A DNA stretch of 64,000 nt from Antarcticibacterium flavum (GTDB lineage: Bacteria > Bacteroidota > Bacteroidia > Flavobacteriales > Flavobacteriaceae). Position 1 is the first letter of the stretch. The number at the start of each line of letters is the position of its first letter. Below, piece by piece: positions 17,698 to 25,598 of the stretch. Both the position numbers and the translations under genes were made by a program. The stretch is from NCBI RefSeq assembly GCF_006159205.1, contig NZ_CP040812.1, positions 3,162,001 to 3,226,000 of the forward strand, written 5' to 3'. The notes under the pieces are model-generated. The model ran no database searches. It saw only the letters and a list, made by a program, of their open reading frames with translations, and was not told the origin of the DNA.

Positions 17698-17853
17698 CTA
17701 CAATCTCCTACCGGTTAGTAATTTGTATAAAACTAAAATTACGGCCACCACAATTAATATGTGAATGATGCTTCCTAGGTCGGGGAAGGCAAAGTATCCT
17801 ACAAGCCACCCGATTACTAATAATACTACGATAAGCCAAATTAAATCTCTCAT
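17698..17853 (-). CDS. Small membrane protein, lmo0937-like
   Basis: Starting at ATG 17853 (MRDLIWLIVV), the product has 51 residues with two hydrophobic stretches, about residues 3-21 and 27-45, separated by FAFPDLGSI, and ends in a short basic tail GRRL. This is the layout of the lmo0937 family of tiny membrane proteins, often expressed under stress, with no known function. The in-frame upstream ATG at 17922 would add 23 residues without a domain and is unlikely. The gene has its own terminator. Confidence 0.8.
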   Translation of the reverse strand: MRDLIWLIVVLLVIGWLVGYFAFPDLGSIIHILIVVAVILVLYKLLTGRRL

Positions 17854-18091
17854 AATTATTGGTTGTTTTAGTGTAACGCTTGTTACGATTAATAGTTTGT
17901 CGATCTCAAAATAAAGTTTCACCTTAAAACCAGGTACTCATACCTTTATTTCAAAAATCTCTAAACCTGGTTAGTTAATCTCTTACGAATTTATGGAATC
18001 GCTGCTCCAGTGAAAACCATTTTAACGCCTGTTTAACGTAAAATGCTAAAAATTAAGTGAATAATAATCTTTCTTTTAAAAAAGGCTGCTT

Positions 18092-18733
18092 TCATTTTTT
18101 AAAGAAAGATGTGATCTCTTTCCCGGGCCTGGCATAATGGAACCTGTCGATGAGTGTTGGCAATGCATACCCGTCAAGACCATTTATAGCTACGGTATCT
18201 GCATCATCAAGCCGAAGCCATCCATCTGGCATTTGTATTCCCTCCTCAAAATAAAGATTTTGTATTTCACCCAGAATTAATAATGTATTGTTCTCTTTTA
18301 TTTGATATTCATTTATATATCTGCATCCCATCTTAATGGTGGACTCCTTCACATAAGGAGCTCCAAACTCATCAAGATATTCTTCCTCCAGCCCTGTTTC
18401 CCGGAACTCGGACACTCCTGCCTCATACTTTGCAGCTGTTTGATGGGCTTTACCTATCATATGATTATGTATATGATTTACGGTGAAAACCCCGGTTGCT
18501 TTAATATTCTGAAAGGTGTTTCGGGGAATTGTTACAGGGCGTAAAAGAAATCCCAGTATTGCCGGGTCACTCCCAATATGAATAACTGAATTGAAGACCG
18601 CTACATTAGTGTCTCCTGAAGCAGAGGAGGTGGCAATGAGATTGGCAGACTTATATCCTGTACAGCTGTTAATAAGGTTTGATCTAAAGATCTTGTCCAG
18701 ACCTTTCAGGTCATTGGAATTGTAATGTTTCAT
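18092..18733 (-). CDS. Flavin reductase family protein
   Basis: A 213-residue FMN-binding split-barrel protein. The pattern LIATSSASGDTNVAVFNSV and the following DPAILGFLLRPVTIPRNTF match the flavin-reductase-like domain, in which this region binds FMN, and VNHIHNHMIGKAH continues the fold. It may reduce free flavin using NAD(P)H, or act on an unknown substrate. The gene is downstream of a small coiled-coil protein gene by 11 bases on the same strand, so the two are probably co-transcribed. The 238-base gap beyond its stop holds only the start region of the small membrane protein and nothing else I can name. Confidence 0.87.
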   Translation of the reverse strand: MKHYNSNDLKGLDKIFRSNLINSCTGYKSANLIATSSASGDTNVAVFNSVIHIGSDPAILGFLLRPVTIPRNTFQNIKATGVFTVNHIHNHMIGKAHQTAAKYEAGVSEFRETGLEEEYLDEFGAPYVKESTIKMGCRYINEYQIKENNTLLILGEIQNLYFEEGIQMPDGWLRLDDADTVAINGLDGYALPTLIDRFHYARPGKEITSFFKK

Positions 18734-18744
18734 TTATAGAAATT

Positions 18745-18990
18745 TTATCCCTCATTTTCCATTTTATTGATCTTGATCTCATATTCATTTATGACCTCAC
18801 GAACTGCATCTACGTTGTCTGATGATTTTTGATGTGCCTTCTCCATTGCTTCCTCCAGCTCCTTATCGGGGTGCTGAAAAAGATCTGTGATCACGTGATT
18901 TATCTTATCAATTACACTTTCCTGACTATTTTTAATGTCCTCGAGCTTATTAAGGATCGCCCGCATTTGATCCAGTTTTTCCTGATCCAT
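18745..18990 (-). CDS. Small hypothetical coiled-coil protein
   Basis: An 81-residue protein from ATG 18990 (MDQEKLDQM). It is highly charged, with alternating Glu/Lys/Asp and heptad-like Leu/Ile positions, so probably helical or coiled-coil. There is no Cys, no signal peptide and no recognised domain. An in-frame ATG at 19053 would add 21 residues of different character. The flavin reductase gene follows 11 bases downstream. I do not recognise the gene. Confidence 0.6.
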   Translation of the reverse strand: MDQEKLDQMRAILNKLEDIKNSQESVIDKINHVITDLFQHPDKELEEAMEKAHQKSSDNVDAVREVINEYEIKINKMENEG

Positions 18991-19294
18991 AATTTTTGGT
19001 TTTAAAGAAGTACACTCACAACTCTTTCCTATGTTAGGCAAAGCGGTGGTCATTTCTTTGGTTAGTTAATTCTTTAAAGTTAAAGCTTGAAAACAACCGG
19101 CCCTGTTAAAGGTTTGATAAATAGGGTCTATTTTAACCTTCCTTGAAGGGAAAAAGGACTTTTAGGACAAATGTCGCAGGCCTTAAGAAGGAGCCGTATA
19201 TTATTAAAGAGTAGTGTATTATTTTATTTATTTACTTTTACAGGGAAATGTGGTACTCCACAAACTAAAGTGGATGCCGCCGGAAAAGAAATTA

Positions 19295-20638
19295 ATGCAG
19301 GAATCAAGAAAAATAGCTGTAATTGGATCTGGCCTGGTTGGATCCTTACTGGCTATATATTTAAGAAAACGAGGCCATGAGGTTACAATCTTTGACCGGC
19401 GCCCAGATGTACGTACTGTAGAATTCTCAGGAAGGTCCATTAACCTTGCAATGTCAAACAGGGGGTGGAAAGCCCTGCGGAAGGTAGGGATCGAAGAAAG
19501 AATAAGGGAAATAGCCTTACCGCTGGATAAAAGGGCAATGCATGTAAATGACAGGCCAGTGTATTTCCAAAAATACGGAAAGGAGGGTGAAGCCATATAT
19601 TCTATTTCCCGTGGGGTCTTAAACAGGAGAATGATAGATCTTGCAGAAGAGGCAGGTGCAATTTTTAGATTTGAAGAAAAGGTGTGGGATATTGATTTGC
19701 CAGGGGCCAAGATTTACACCGGAGAGGACGAAAAAAGCACGTGGAAGGAATATCAATATGATCACGTTTTTGGGGCCGATGGGGCTTTCTCCCGCGTACG
19801 GCATAAAATGCAACGTCAAAGCCGTTTTAATTATTCCCAGCATTTTATTGATGTGGGATATAAGGAACTTACCATACCTGCCAATGAGGACGGCAGCCAT
19901 AAAATGGATAATGCGTCCTTTCATATTTGGCCAAGAGGGGAATTTATGCTCATTGCAATGCCAAACATTGATGGGAGTTTTACATGTACTTTATTTCTGC
20001 CTTTTGAAGGCCCCGTGAGCTTTGAATCCCTCACTACAGAAAAAGAGGCAGATGCTTTTTTTGAAAAATATTTTCCAGATATTAAGGAAGAGATATCTAA
20101 TTTAAAAAAGGATTTTTTCCGCAATCCAACCAGTGCAATGGTTACAATGAAATGCTATCCCTGGACATTCGAGGATAAAGTAGCTCTGGTGGGGGACTCT
20201 GCACACGCCATAGTGCCATTCTACGGCCAGGGCATGAATGCAGGTTTTGAGGACATCTCTGTGCTGGATGACCTTATGGAAAATTATGGGGATGACTGGA
20301 GTAAAATTTTTGAGGAATACCAGGTGCAAAGAAAGCCTAATGCCGATGCAATAGCAGAGCTTAGCTATCGCAACTTTATTGAAATGAGCAATAAGACAGC
20401 AAGTCCAGACTTCCTTCTCAGAAAAAAGATTGAAGGCAGATTTTCTGAAAAATTTCCCGAAAAATGGATCCCGCTCTACTCCAGGGTAACTTTTTCAGAT
20501 AAACCTTATGCCGAGGCACTGGCTATTGGGGACAAACAAAGAGCTATAATGGATGAGGTAATGGCCTTAGAGAATATTGATGAAAAATGGGATAGTCCAG
20601 AAGTGCAGGACTTTATCCTTCAGAAATTAAAAGCGTAA
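19295..20638 (+). CDS. kmo: Kynurenine 3-monooxygenase
   Basis: FAD-dependent aromatic hydroxylase converting kynurenine to 3-hydroxykynurenine with NADPH and oxygen. Starting at ATG 19295, preceded by GGAAAAG, the protein has 447 residues. The dinucleotide-binding motif is IAVIGSGLVGSLLA at the N-terminus. The second FAD signature GD is seen in VALVGDSAHAIVPFYGQGMNAGFED, a highly diagnostic run for Kmo. EFSGRSINLAMSNRGW near residue 40 is likewise typical. An ATG at 19214 opens a longer frame, but the extension does not resemble the family. The stop codon abuts that of the convergent antiporter gene with no base between. Confidence 0.95.
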   Translation: MQESRKIAVIGSGLVGSLLAIYLRKRGHEVTIFDRRPDVRTVEFSGRSINLAMSNRGWKALRKVGIEERIREIALPLDKRAMHVNDRPVYFQKYGKEGEAIYSISRGVLNRRMIDLAEEAGAIFRFEEKVWDIDLPGAKIYTGEDEKSTWKEYQYDHVFGADGAFSRVRHKMQRQSRFNYSQHFIDVGYKELTIPANEDGSHKMDNASFHIWPRGEFMLIAMPNIDGSFTCTLFLPFEGPVSFESLTTEKEADAFFEKYFPDIKEEISNLKKDFFRNPTSAMVTMKCYPWTFEDKVALVGDSAHAIVPFYGQGMNAGFEDISVLDDLMENYGDDWSKIFEEYQVQRKPNADAIAELSYRNFIEMSNKTASPDFLLRKKIEGRFSEKFPEKWIPLYSRVTFSDKPYAEALAIGDKQRAIMDEVMALENIDEKWDSPEVQDFILQKLKA

Positions 20639-22129
20639 TTACGCCATCTCTTCTTCCTCCTTTACCATATCCAGGTGCAGGCTTTCATAAACCCCCTGGA
20701 GGGTGTTTTGATCTTCAGTAAGTATGATTAGCATATCATTCGGCAAAATTTCTGTTGCTCCATTTGGAGTAAGAAATTTATCGTTCCTTGAGATCATTGC
20801 AATTATAGCTTTTCTTGGGAAATGAAGGTCTACGATCCTTTTACCTATAGAATGATTATGCTCCGGGATAACGATCTCTCTAATATAGGATTTTACTCCG
20901 TCATTAAGGAAGGTGTCAACAGGAGATTTGGGCTTGGCTTTGCCCGGCAGGGCTACATGAAGCCACTTTGCTACTACAGATAACGTAGTACCCTGTACTA
21001 TTACCGAAGTAAGAGAAACAAAAAACACAATATTAAAGATCATACTGGCCTTCTCTATACCGGCGAGCAGGGGATAGGTAGCAAATACAATTGGCACAGC
21101 CCCCCGTAACCCTACCCAGGAGATGTAAAGTCTACGTCGCATTTTCATTTTAAAGAACATAAGACTTATAAAAACACTAAGTGGCCTCGCGATAAAGATC
21201 ATGAAAACGGATACAAAAATTCCTATACCAACAACGGGAAGTACATGGCTTGGAAATACCAGTAGCCCGAGGGTAAGGAAAAGTACAATTTGCATAAGCC
21301 AGGCCAGCCCGTCAAACATCCTCATAATGGTCCTCTTATGAATGATGTCGTGGTTACCCAGGTAAACGGCACATAAATACACGGCCAGGAAACCATTACC
21401 TCCAAGGAAATCTGTTCCCGAGAAGGTGATAAACATTAACGCAATAACCAGCACAGGATAAAGTCCTTCAAAATCCAGCTTTATACGATTAATGATAACC
21501 TTACTAAGCTTACCAAAGCCAAATCCCAGTAATCCTCCAACAATGATCTGTTGCAGGAACATTGGAATTATGCTATAAATGCTTTGGTCCTGGTTTATTA
21601 CAAGGCCCAAAAAAGCAATGGTGAGAAAATATGCCATAGGATCGTTACTTCCACTTTCCAACTCGAGGGTAGGCCTAAGATTGGATTTTAGTCCCAAATT
21701 TTTGGACCGCAGGATGGAAAATACCGCAGCAGCATCTGTGGAAGAGACGATTGCACCCAGCAAAAGGCCCTCGTAGATCGTAAAATCTGTAATAAAACTC
21801 ACGAATGCGCCAACTGAAAGGGCTGTGACCAAAACCCCCAGAGTCGAAAGGGATATTCCCTGCCACATTACCGGCTTTATACTTTTCCAGCTGGTATCGA
21901 GTCCCCCTGAGAATAATATGAAGTTAAGAGCAACTATACCAATGAACTGTGCCAGCTGCGGGTCTTCAAAATTGATCTTCCCTATGCCTTCAGATCCGGC
22001 AAGGATACCAACTAGCAGGAATAGGATCAAAGTTGGCACTCCAAAGCGGTAGGAGGTCTTTCCTGCCATGATGCTTATAAAAAGGAGCAGAGAACCTATA
22101 AGTAAGACATTTTCTGTGGTTATTTCCAT
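20639..22129 (-). CDS. Potassium/proton antiporter, CPA1 family (NhaP2/CvrA type)
   Basis: Inner-membrane cation/proton antiporter of 496 residues. About twelve hydrophobic spans occupy residues 5-390, with GGLDTSW, the charged STDAAAVF motif and SGSNDPMAYFLTI, all characteristic of NhaP2-like exchangers. The cytoplasmic C-terminal part (residues ~405-490) resembles a TrkA-C ligand-binding domain (NHSIGKRIVDLHFPRKAIIAMISR). The probable role is expelling potassium or sodium to keep pH and ion balance. It stands alone on the minus strand between kmo and msrA. Confidence 0.9.
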   Translation of the reverse strand: MEITTENVLLIGSLLLFISIMAGKTSYRFGVPTLILFLLVGILAGSEGIGKINFEDPQLAQFIGIVALNFILFSGGLDTSWKSIKPVMWQGISLSTLGVLVTALSVGAFVSFITDFTIYEGLLLGAIVSSTDAAAVFSILRSKNLGLKSNLRPTLELESGSNDPMAYFLTIAFLGLVINQDQSIYSIIPMFLQQIIVGGLLGFGFGKLSKVIINRIKLDFEGLYPVLVIALMFITFSGTDFLGGNGFLAVYLCAVYLGNHDIIHKRTIMRMFDGLAWLMQIVLFLTLGLLVFPSHVLPVVGIGIFVSVFMIFIARPLSVFISLMFFKMKMRRRLYISWVGLRGAVPIVFATYPLLAGIEKASMIFNIVFFVSLTSVIVQGTTLSVVAKWLHVALPGKAKPKSPVDTFLNDGVKSYIREIVIPEHNHSIGKRIVDLHFPRKAIIAMISRNDKFLTPNGATEILPNDMLIILTEDQNTLQGVYESLHLDMVKEEEEMA

Positions 22130-22187
22130 TGGTAATTAATTGCAGGTAAAATTAAAGAAACCATAAATCACTTTAAAGGGATTTAAT

Positions 22188-22216
22188 AAAAATGAAGCTA
22201 CGCGAGCTTCATTTTT
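22188..22216 (-). terminator. Terminator of the msrA transcript
   Basis: A perfect 12-bp stem AAAAATGAAGCT/AGCTTCATTTTT with loop ACGCG, A-rich on one side and T-rich on the other, so it can act in both directions. It lies 19 bases beyond the msrA stop codon, before the antiporter gene. Confidence 0.85.
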
Positions 22217-22234
22217 AAGTGTGGGCAGGAAAAA

Positions 22235-22897
22235 CTAATGGTTCTCGTTCTCTTTTAAAAGATGCGGAAATTTTTTCTTAAAACGGTTGAGTCTGGGAAT
22301 AGATACATTTTGGATATAAGGATTTCCGGGATTTAGTTTTTCATAATCCTGGTGGTAGTCTTCCGCCACCCAGAATTTTTGGAAAGGTAAAACTTCGGCT
22401 GCTATAGGTTTTTGGTATTCCTTTGCCACCTCTGCCTTCACTTGCTCAATAATCTCTTTTTGCTCCTCATTCTGAAAAAAGATAATAGACCGGTATTGCG
22501 ATCCAATATCTGGTCCCTGCCCATTGACCTGGGTTGGATCCTGGCTTCCAAAATAGATTTCTACCAGGGTCCTGAAGTTTATTACTTCTGGATCGTAAAT
22601 TACCTCTACAGCCTCTGCGTGTCCTGTTCGACCTGTATTGCTGGACTCATAGGTAGGATTATCTGTATGTCCACCGGAATAGCCAGAAATTGATTCCTTT
22701 ACACCTTTCACACTTTCATATACAGCTTCAACGCACCAAAAACAACCACTGGCAAAATATGCCTTTGCAAGACCATTCTCAAGAGGAACTTCGACGGGCG
22801 GCGCATTGGCAATTTCATCCCGCGTTACAGTTTGGGTATTGCCATTCCCGCAGGAGAGTAAAAAAAAGCTAAAAGTTAAAACGAAAAGTGACTTCAT
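22235..22897 (-). CDS. msrA: Peptide-methionine (S)-S-oxide reductase MsrA, lipoprotein-anchored
   Basis: Reduces methionine-S-sulfoxide in oxidised proteins. The catalytic motif is GCFWCVEAVYE near residue 53, followed by YSGG and the substrate-binding HAEAVEV and GSQDPTQVNGQGPDIGSQYRS stretches. The N-terminus has a signal peptide with lipobox LLSCG (Cys16), so the enzyme is predicted to sit in the periplasm as a lipoprotein, unlike cytoplasmic MsrA. At 220 residues the length is that of MsrA plus the export signal. It follows a lipoprotein gene by two bases and ends in a strong terminator. Confidence 0.95.
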   Translation of the reverse strand: MKSLFVLTFSFFLLSCGNGNTQTVTRDEIANAPPVEVPLENGLAKAYFASGCFWCVEAVYESVKGVKESISGYSGGHTDNPTYESSNTGRTGHAEAVEVIYDPEVINFRTLVEIYFGSQDPTQVNGQGPDIGSQYRSIIFFQNEEQKEIIEQVKAEVAKEYQKPIAAEVLPFQKFWVAEDYHQDYEKLNPGNPYIQNVSIPRLNRFKKKFPHLLKENENH

Positions 22898-22899
22898 TG

Positions 22900-23526
22900 T
22901 TATTTCTTTTTATAAATGCCCTCAAGGGTTTTTTTACCATAGATTGCATAATCCATAGCTAAGTCGCCATTAATGCTAAAACCTAACCAATCCAGCTCTA
23001 TTTGTCCGTTTGAAGTGGGAGTAATGCTGGCTATGGGAGTGTTTTTATCAAAATCATTCCAGGGTATATCATCACCCTCTGTATTACCGGAAGCCGGTTC
23101 TACAAAATAAATATTTACAACTCCATCACTTCCTTTGCTCATCCTGCCGGTAATGAAAATTGTTTCTTCTTTAAGACAAAGTTCTGTGTTTGCAGAAAAA
23201 TTAATGTCAATGCAAAAACAATCACACGATGGATCTGCCGCTCCTTCTTTAATATATTTTCCTTGAGAAATCACAGATGCCGAGGTTTCGCTGTCGTTAA
23301 TATTATCATCAATAGCTGTAGTCCCACTGCCGGGGTTTGAATTATCCTCAATGGTGCTACTGGAGGAAGCAGGGGATGACTGTCTTCTATCTCCAGATGG
23401 AGTATTCGTTTCGTAAGAACTTTCAGTCTCTGGCGAAATTAGGTCATCCTCTTTATTTTCCCCGTTCCTGCAGGAAGTTATTATACAAAAGCTTACAAGT
23501 AGTGTTAATAGTGATCTTAGCTTCAT
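22900..23526 (-). CDS. Lipoprotein of unknown function with Ser/Asn-rich linker
   Basis: A 208-residue predicted lipoprotein with a lipobox ending at Cys19 (ITSCRNG). Residues ~25-90 are Ser, Thr, Glu and Asn-rich and look disordered. The C-terminal ~115 residues begin with a cluster of three Cys (CDCFC) and may form a beta-sandwich (INFSANTELCLKEETIFITGR...). No family is recognised. It is the first gene of a two-gene unit with msrA, two bases apart, which suggests an envelope redox or repair setting. The Cys-rich segment makes a disulfide or metal-related role possible, but this is speculation. Confidence 0.7.
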   Translation of the reverse strand: MKLRSLLTLLVSFCIITSCRNGENKEDDLISPETESSYETNTPSGDRRQSSPASSSSTIEDNSNPGSGTTAIDDNINDSETSASVISQGKYIKEGAADPSCDCFCIDINFSANTELCLKEETIFITGRMSKGSDGVVNIYFVEPASGNTEGDDIPWNDFDKNTPIASITPTSNGQIELDWLGFSINGDLAMDYAIYGKKTLEGIYKKK

Positions 23527-23613
23527 TTTTGCTGTTTTAGGGATGGTTAAAGTTAGAAGATAAAATCATTATTAATGTGAAAGCTGTGTTAATGGCAAAT
23601 TGGGAGAATAAAA

Positions 23614-23650
23614 AAGGGATAATTAAAAGTTGAACTTTTAATTATCCCTT
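23614..23650 (-). terminator. Terminator after the zinc-ribbon-like gene
   Basis: A 17-bp perfect stem AAGGGATAATTAAAAGT/ACTTTTAATTATCCCTT with loop TGA. On the minus strand it follows the stop at 23677 and runs into TTTTATTC, so it probably ends that operon. Confidence 0.85.
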
Positions 23651-23676
23651 AAATTATTTTGGAGAAAAACTCTTCT

Positions 23677-24456
23677 TTAAATTTTTGAAAAGAAAGCAGA
23701 CATTTTTTCCTGCTCTTCCTTTGCCAGATCTTCATCTACAAGAATTCTTCCACTGTGCTCATCTGTAATGATTTTCCTGCGACCTGCAATTTCCACGATT
23801 ACCTGTGGTGGGATGGTGAAGTAAGAACCACCAGAGGCTCCTCGCTCAACCGGAACCACGGCAAGACCATTCTTTACATTATTGCGAATACGCTTATAAG
23901 CGGTGATCAATCTTTCTTCGATTTGACCTTCAAATTCCTGGGATTTCTGGATCAAAGATTCCTCTTCTTTTTGCGTCTCGGCAAGAATCGCATCTAGTTC
24001 CCCTTTTTTGTGAGTAAGATGTTTTTCCCGATCTTCCAAACGCTCTTTGGTTTGATTTATCACCTCGTTCTTTTGCTCAATTTGAGCACGATATTCCTTA
24101 ATGTGTTTCTCTGCAAGTTCGATTTCCAGTTCCTGGAATTCTATTTCCTTACTTAGAGCATTAAATTCACGGTTGTTACGAACATTTTTTTGCTGCTCTG
24201 TATACTTCTTTATGGCCGTTTTTGAATCCTCTATCTGGATCTTTTTGCTCTTAATGTCGTTATCTATGACTTCTAAGTCGGCTTCTAGTTTTTGAATTCG
24301 TGTATTTAATCCGGCTACTTCATCTTCCAAGTCTTCCACCTCCAACGGAAGTTCACCTCGTACATTTCTAATTTCATCGATCCTGGAATCAATTAGTTGA
24401 AGATCGTACAACGCTCTTAACTTCTCTTCTACAGTAACATCGGTTTTTTTTGCCAT
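23677..24456 (-). CDS. Long coiled-coil protein with degenerate C4 zinc ribbon (CdsZ/DUF164-like)
   Basis: A 259-residue protein. Residues 10-185 are a continuous coiled coil (LYDLQLIDSRIDEI... to RIRNNVKNG). The end has the fold signature of the C4 zinc-ribbon family (FTIPPQVIVEI ... SGRILV) but the expected four Cys are absent: the positions read ERGASGG and DEHSGRIL. Zinc binding at that site is therefore unlikely. I believe this loss is usual in Bacteroidota members. Members pair with Nif3 genes, and the nif3 gene is upstream by two bases here. The exact role is unknown. Confidence 0.85.
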   Translation of the reverse strand: MAKKTDVTVEEKLRALYDLQLIDSRIDEIRNVRGELPLEVEDLEDEVAGLNTRIQKLEADLEVIDNDIKSKKIQIEDSKTAIKKYTEQQKNVRNNREFNALSKEIEFQELEIELAEKHIKEYRAQIEQKNEVINQTKERLEDREKHLTHKKGELDAILAETQKEEESLIQKSQEFEGQIEERLITAYKRIRNNVKNGLAVVPVERGASGGSYFTIPPQVIVEIAGRRKIITDEHSGRILVDEDLAKEEQEKMSAFFSKI

Positions 24457-24458
24457 AG

Positions 24459-25553
24459 TTAATAATACTTGATAGGATTGGTTTTTGTATTCGCTAAAAT
24501 AAGCGCAAAATTACTAATTTTTTTACTAAGAAACGAATGTATTAATTCTTTTGTGAACTGCTCACTCTCATAATGACCAACATCTGCGAGGACCAGCTTT
24601 TGCTCAGCTTTATAAAAGTCGTGGTACTTAAGATCTGCTGTGACGAAAAAATTTGCCCCTGCTCTCTTTGCATTCTCTATTGCAAAACTTCCGCTACCGC
24701 CTAAAACTGCGACTTTTTTTACCATTTTACCGCAAAGTTCAGAATGTCTTATACAGCCTGTTTGAAAGGTTTCCTTCAGTAATGACAGGAATTCCTTTTC
24801 ACTGCATTCCTCTGGAAGTTCCCCTAGCATTCCCATCCCTTTATCCTGATATTCATTATCCAGGGTAATAACTTCATAAGCTACTTCTTCATAAGGATGG
24901 GAGGAAAAAAGGGCTTTAATGACCTTATGCTCAAAATACGCTGGAAAGACTACATTAATTTGGATCTCCTCTTCAAAATGGACTTCTCCTATCTTCCCAA
25001 TACTTGGGTTGGCATCCTGGTTGGCTTTAAAACTTCCCTGGCCCTGCAGGTTAAAACTGCAGTTGTCATAATTTCCAATTCCCCCGGCACCTGCTGTAAA
25101 TAGAGCGGTCCTTACCGCCTCAGCATCCTTTACAGGTACATAGGTGGTAAGCTTCTTGATAGTTTTCTTCTGCGGTATAAGGATGCTGGTATTCTGTAAT
25201 CCCAGCTTATCACAAATCATTTTATTTACTCCCAGCCTGTGATTATCCAATGCGGTGTGAATGGCGTAAATAGCGATATTATTCTTAATTGCCTTTAAAA
25301 CCGCTCTTTCTACATAGTTGCTGCCGGTAATCTTTTTGAGTCCTGAAAAGATGATAGGGTGAAAGCTAACAATAAAATTACATTTATTTTCTATGGCCTC
25401 TTCCACCACCCCTTCCAGAGTGTCGAGGGTAATAAGGATCCCGGTAAGTTTTTCTGAAGGATCTCCAACAAGAAGGCCTACATTATCAAAATCTTCAGCA
25501 GTAGAGGGAGGAGCAAAATTTTCGAGCTCCTTAATAACATCAGCAATAAACAT
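24459..25553 (-). CDS. Nif3-like dinuclear metal centre protein
   Basis: A 364-residue protein of the Nif3/YqfO group, which forms hexamers holding a two-metal site. The metal-binding residues are visible at the N-terminus (VSFHPIIFSG, HTALD) and near the C-terminus (TADLKYHDF, DVGHYESE). The middle third (residues ~130-235) is the PII-like inserted domain found in longer members. Its function is unknown, though GTP cyclohydrolase-like activity has been proposed for the family. It is first in a two-gene unit with the coiled-coil gene and reads from a divergent promoter region with lpxK. Confidence 0.88.
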   Translation of the reverse strand: MFIADVIKELENFAPPSTAEDFDNVGLLVGDPSEKLTGILITLDTLEGVVEEAIENKCNFIVSFHPIIFSGLKKITGSNYVERAVLKAIKNNIAIYAIHTALDNHRLGVNKMICDKLGLQNTSILIPQKKTIKKLTTYVPVKDAEAVRTALFTAGAGGIGNYDNCSFNLQGQGSFKANQDANPSIGKIGEVHFEEEIQINVVFPAYFEHKVIKALFSSHPYEEVAYEVITLDNEYQDKGMGMLGELPEECSEKEFLSLLKETFQTGCIRHSELCGKMVKKVAVLGGSGSFAIENAKRAGANFFVTADLKYHDFYKAEQKLVLADVGHYESEQFTKELIHSFLSKKISNFALILANTKTNPIKYY

Positions 25554-25570
25554 GAAATGTGATTTTATAT

Positions 25571-25578
25571 CAAATATA
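25571..25578 (-). promoter_or_regulatory. -7 promoter box of the nif3-like operon
   Basis: On the minus strand the sequence reads TATATTTG, a perfect TAnnTTTG box, 17 bases before the start codon at 25553. It is back-to-back with the lpxK box. Confidence 0.6.
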
Positions 25579-25585
25579 AATATTA

Positions 25586-25593
25586 TACTTTCG
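25586..25593 (+). promoter_or_regulatory. -7 promoter box of lpxK
   Basis: TACTTTCG, one mismatch from TAnnTTTG, five bases before the lpxK ATG at 25599, giving a very short leader. The divergent box for nif3 is seven bases away. Confidence 0.4.
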
Positions 25594-25598
25594 TTACG

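Noticed and set aside
19214..19294. A 27-codon in-frame extension upstream of kmo.
   Set aside because: It does not resemble the enzyme family, whereas ATG 19295 has GGAAAAG before it and starts just before the FAD motif.
19054..19294. Possible riboswitch or leader peptide ahead of kmo.
   Set aside because: Only a weak 5-bp TCCAC/GTGGA pairing and no terminator-like poly-T; no tryptophan-rich short frame.
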